Assembly (NCBI GenBank): GCA_029204225.1
Contig: CM055112.1
Coordinates: 21,518,578 to 21,582,577, forward strand
Origin: Diphasiastrum complanatum
Lineage: Eukaryota > Streptophyta > Lycopodiopsida > Lycopodiales > Lycopodiaceae
Direction: 5' to 3'
DNA length: 64,000 nt
The position numbers and the translations under genes are program-made. Under the pieces are notes generated by a model that was given only the letters and a program-made list of their open reading frames with translations, had not been told where the DNA came from and ran no database searches. Shown piece by piece: positions 63,538 through 64,000 of the stretch (within the stretch, counting starts at the first letter, position 1; every line of letters starts with the position of its first letter).

Positions 63538-64000
63538 AAGCTTTATTAATGTCTTTTAAATGCCAGAAGGCATATAAGACCAATAAGTACATCTCAAGTA
63601 TAATAAGAACCAAAAGGAGCATATAAATGTGTCTAGTAAAACAAACAACTACTAGATAAGAAAGACTACTCTACTCTCATAGTAAGTAAATATGAGAGGT
63701 GATACAACAAGTGTGGATGTCCATGCTGAGAAGAAGTGTAAACCCTCTCAGCGAAGACGCTTGAAAAAGGATGTGATATGTGTGCTCGATGAAACCAGAG
63801 GATCTAGTGCTATAGTGATCCGCTGATGATGACTATGTCTCATTCCTTGGTGCTAATAGGGGCGACATCTCCTAGTAGATAGTCTCTCTCTGGAAGTCTG
63901 AATATCAAGTCTGTGAGGTACCGTCCACTAACGTTGATCGCAATGTCGATCTCGCATAGGGATAGAAATATCCTCATCATCCGTCTCTGCATCCGCCCGT
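63538..64000 (-). mobile_element. LINE I, 3' end running off the window
   Basis: GAA-rich tail, CTTTATTAATGTC, 3' hairpin (63,551-63,580, inner ATGCC-TTCT-GGCAT), 3' UTR and a C-terminus ending THITSFFKRLR-stop near 63,745. An acidic stretch (ETDDEDISIP) follows upstream. Continues beyond 64,000. Confidence 0.8.

Overview
The window looks like non-coding, repeat-dominated DNA from a plant nuclear genome. The signs are Ty3/gypsy chromoviruses, Ty1/copia remnants, an initiator-Met-tRNA primer-binding site, spliced exons with GT-AG introns, and one host gene whose translated exons match exportin-4. The LINE flavour would fit a fern or another non-flowering plant, but that is a weak guess.

Layout. 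0.1-9.25 kb: minus-strand LINEs stacked head to tail with (GA)n tracts between them. 9.25-17.2 kb: two plus-strand gypsy fossils back to back. 17.2-23.4 kb: mostly unrecognised DNA with a gag-like scrap, a diverged duplication, an ATGACTCG minisatellite and copia scraps. 23.5-43.5 kb: at least five LINEs head to tail (called C, D, E, F, G here), separated by GA tracts wherever a junction can be read and with almost no unrelated DNA; a further LINE copy is split by an LTR element at 43.5-46.35 kb. 46.5-47.2 kb: copia scrap. 48.05-60.3 kb: seven plus-strand exons of an exportin-4 (XPO4) gene, whose introns hold gypsy scraps and more LINE stacks. 60.4-64 kb: another LINE stack in the next XPO4 intron.

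The LINEs are the most interesting content. They belong to one superfamily: ORF1 with a coiled coil and RRM-like domain, ORF2 with an APE-type endonuclease, a YADD reverse transcriptase and a CX2CX9HX4C knuckle. They share features I do not know to be described together. (1) In six copies ORF2 lies in the same frame as ORF1 behind a single stop, with a conserved in-frame linker and no AUG at the start of ORF2. (2) Exactly 6 nt after that stop is a hairpin of 34-35 nt whose stem sequence changes between subfamilies but mostly still pairs. (3) Most copies with a preserved 3' end have a two-stem hairpin with compensatory changes. (4) The ORF2 C-terminus carries two PCNA-interacting-peptide (PIP) motifs in every subfamily where it can be read. 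(5) All but one LINE have the same orientation, with GA on the plus strand at their edges. Together these suggest a readthrough-expressed LINE that enters GA/TC microsatellites, perhaps in contact with PCNA. The sequence features are seen; the mechanism is inference.
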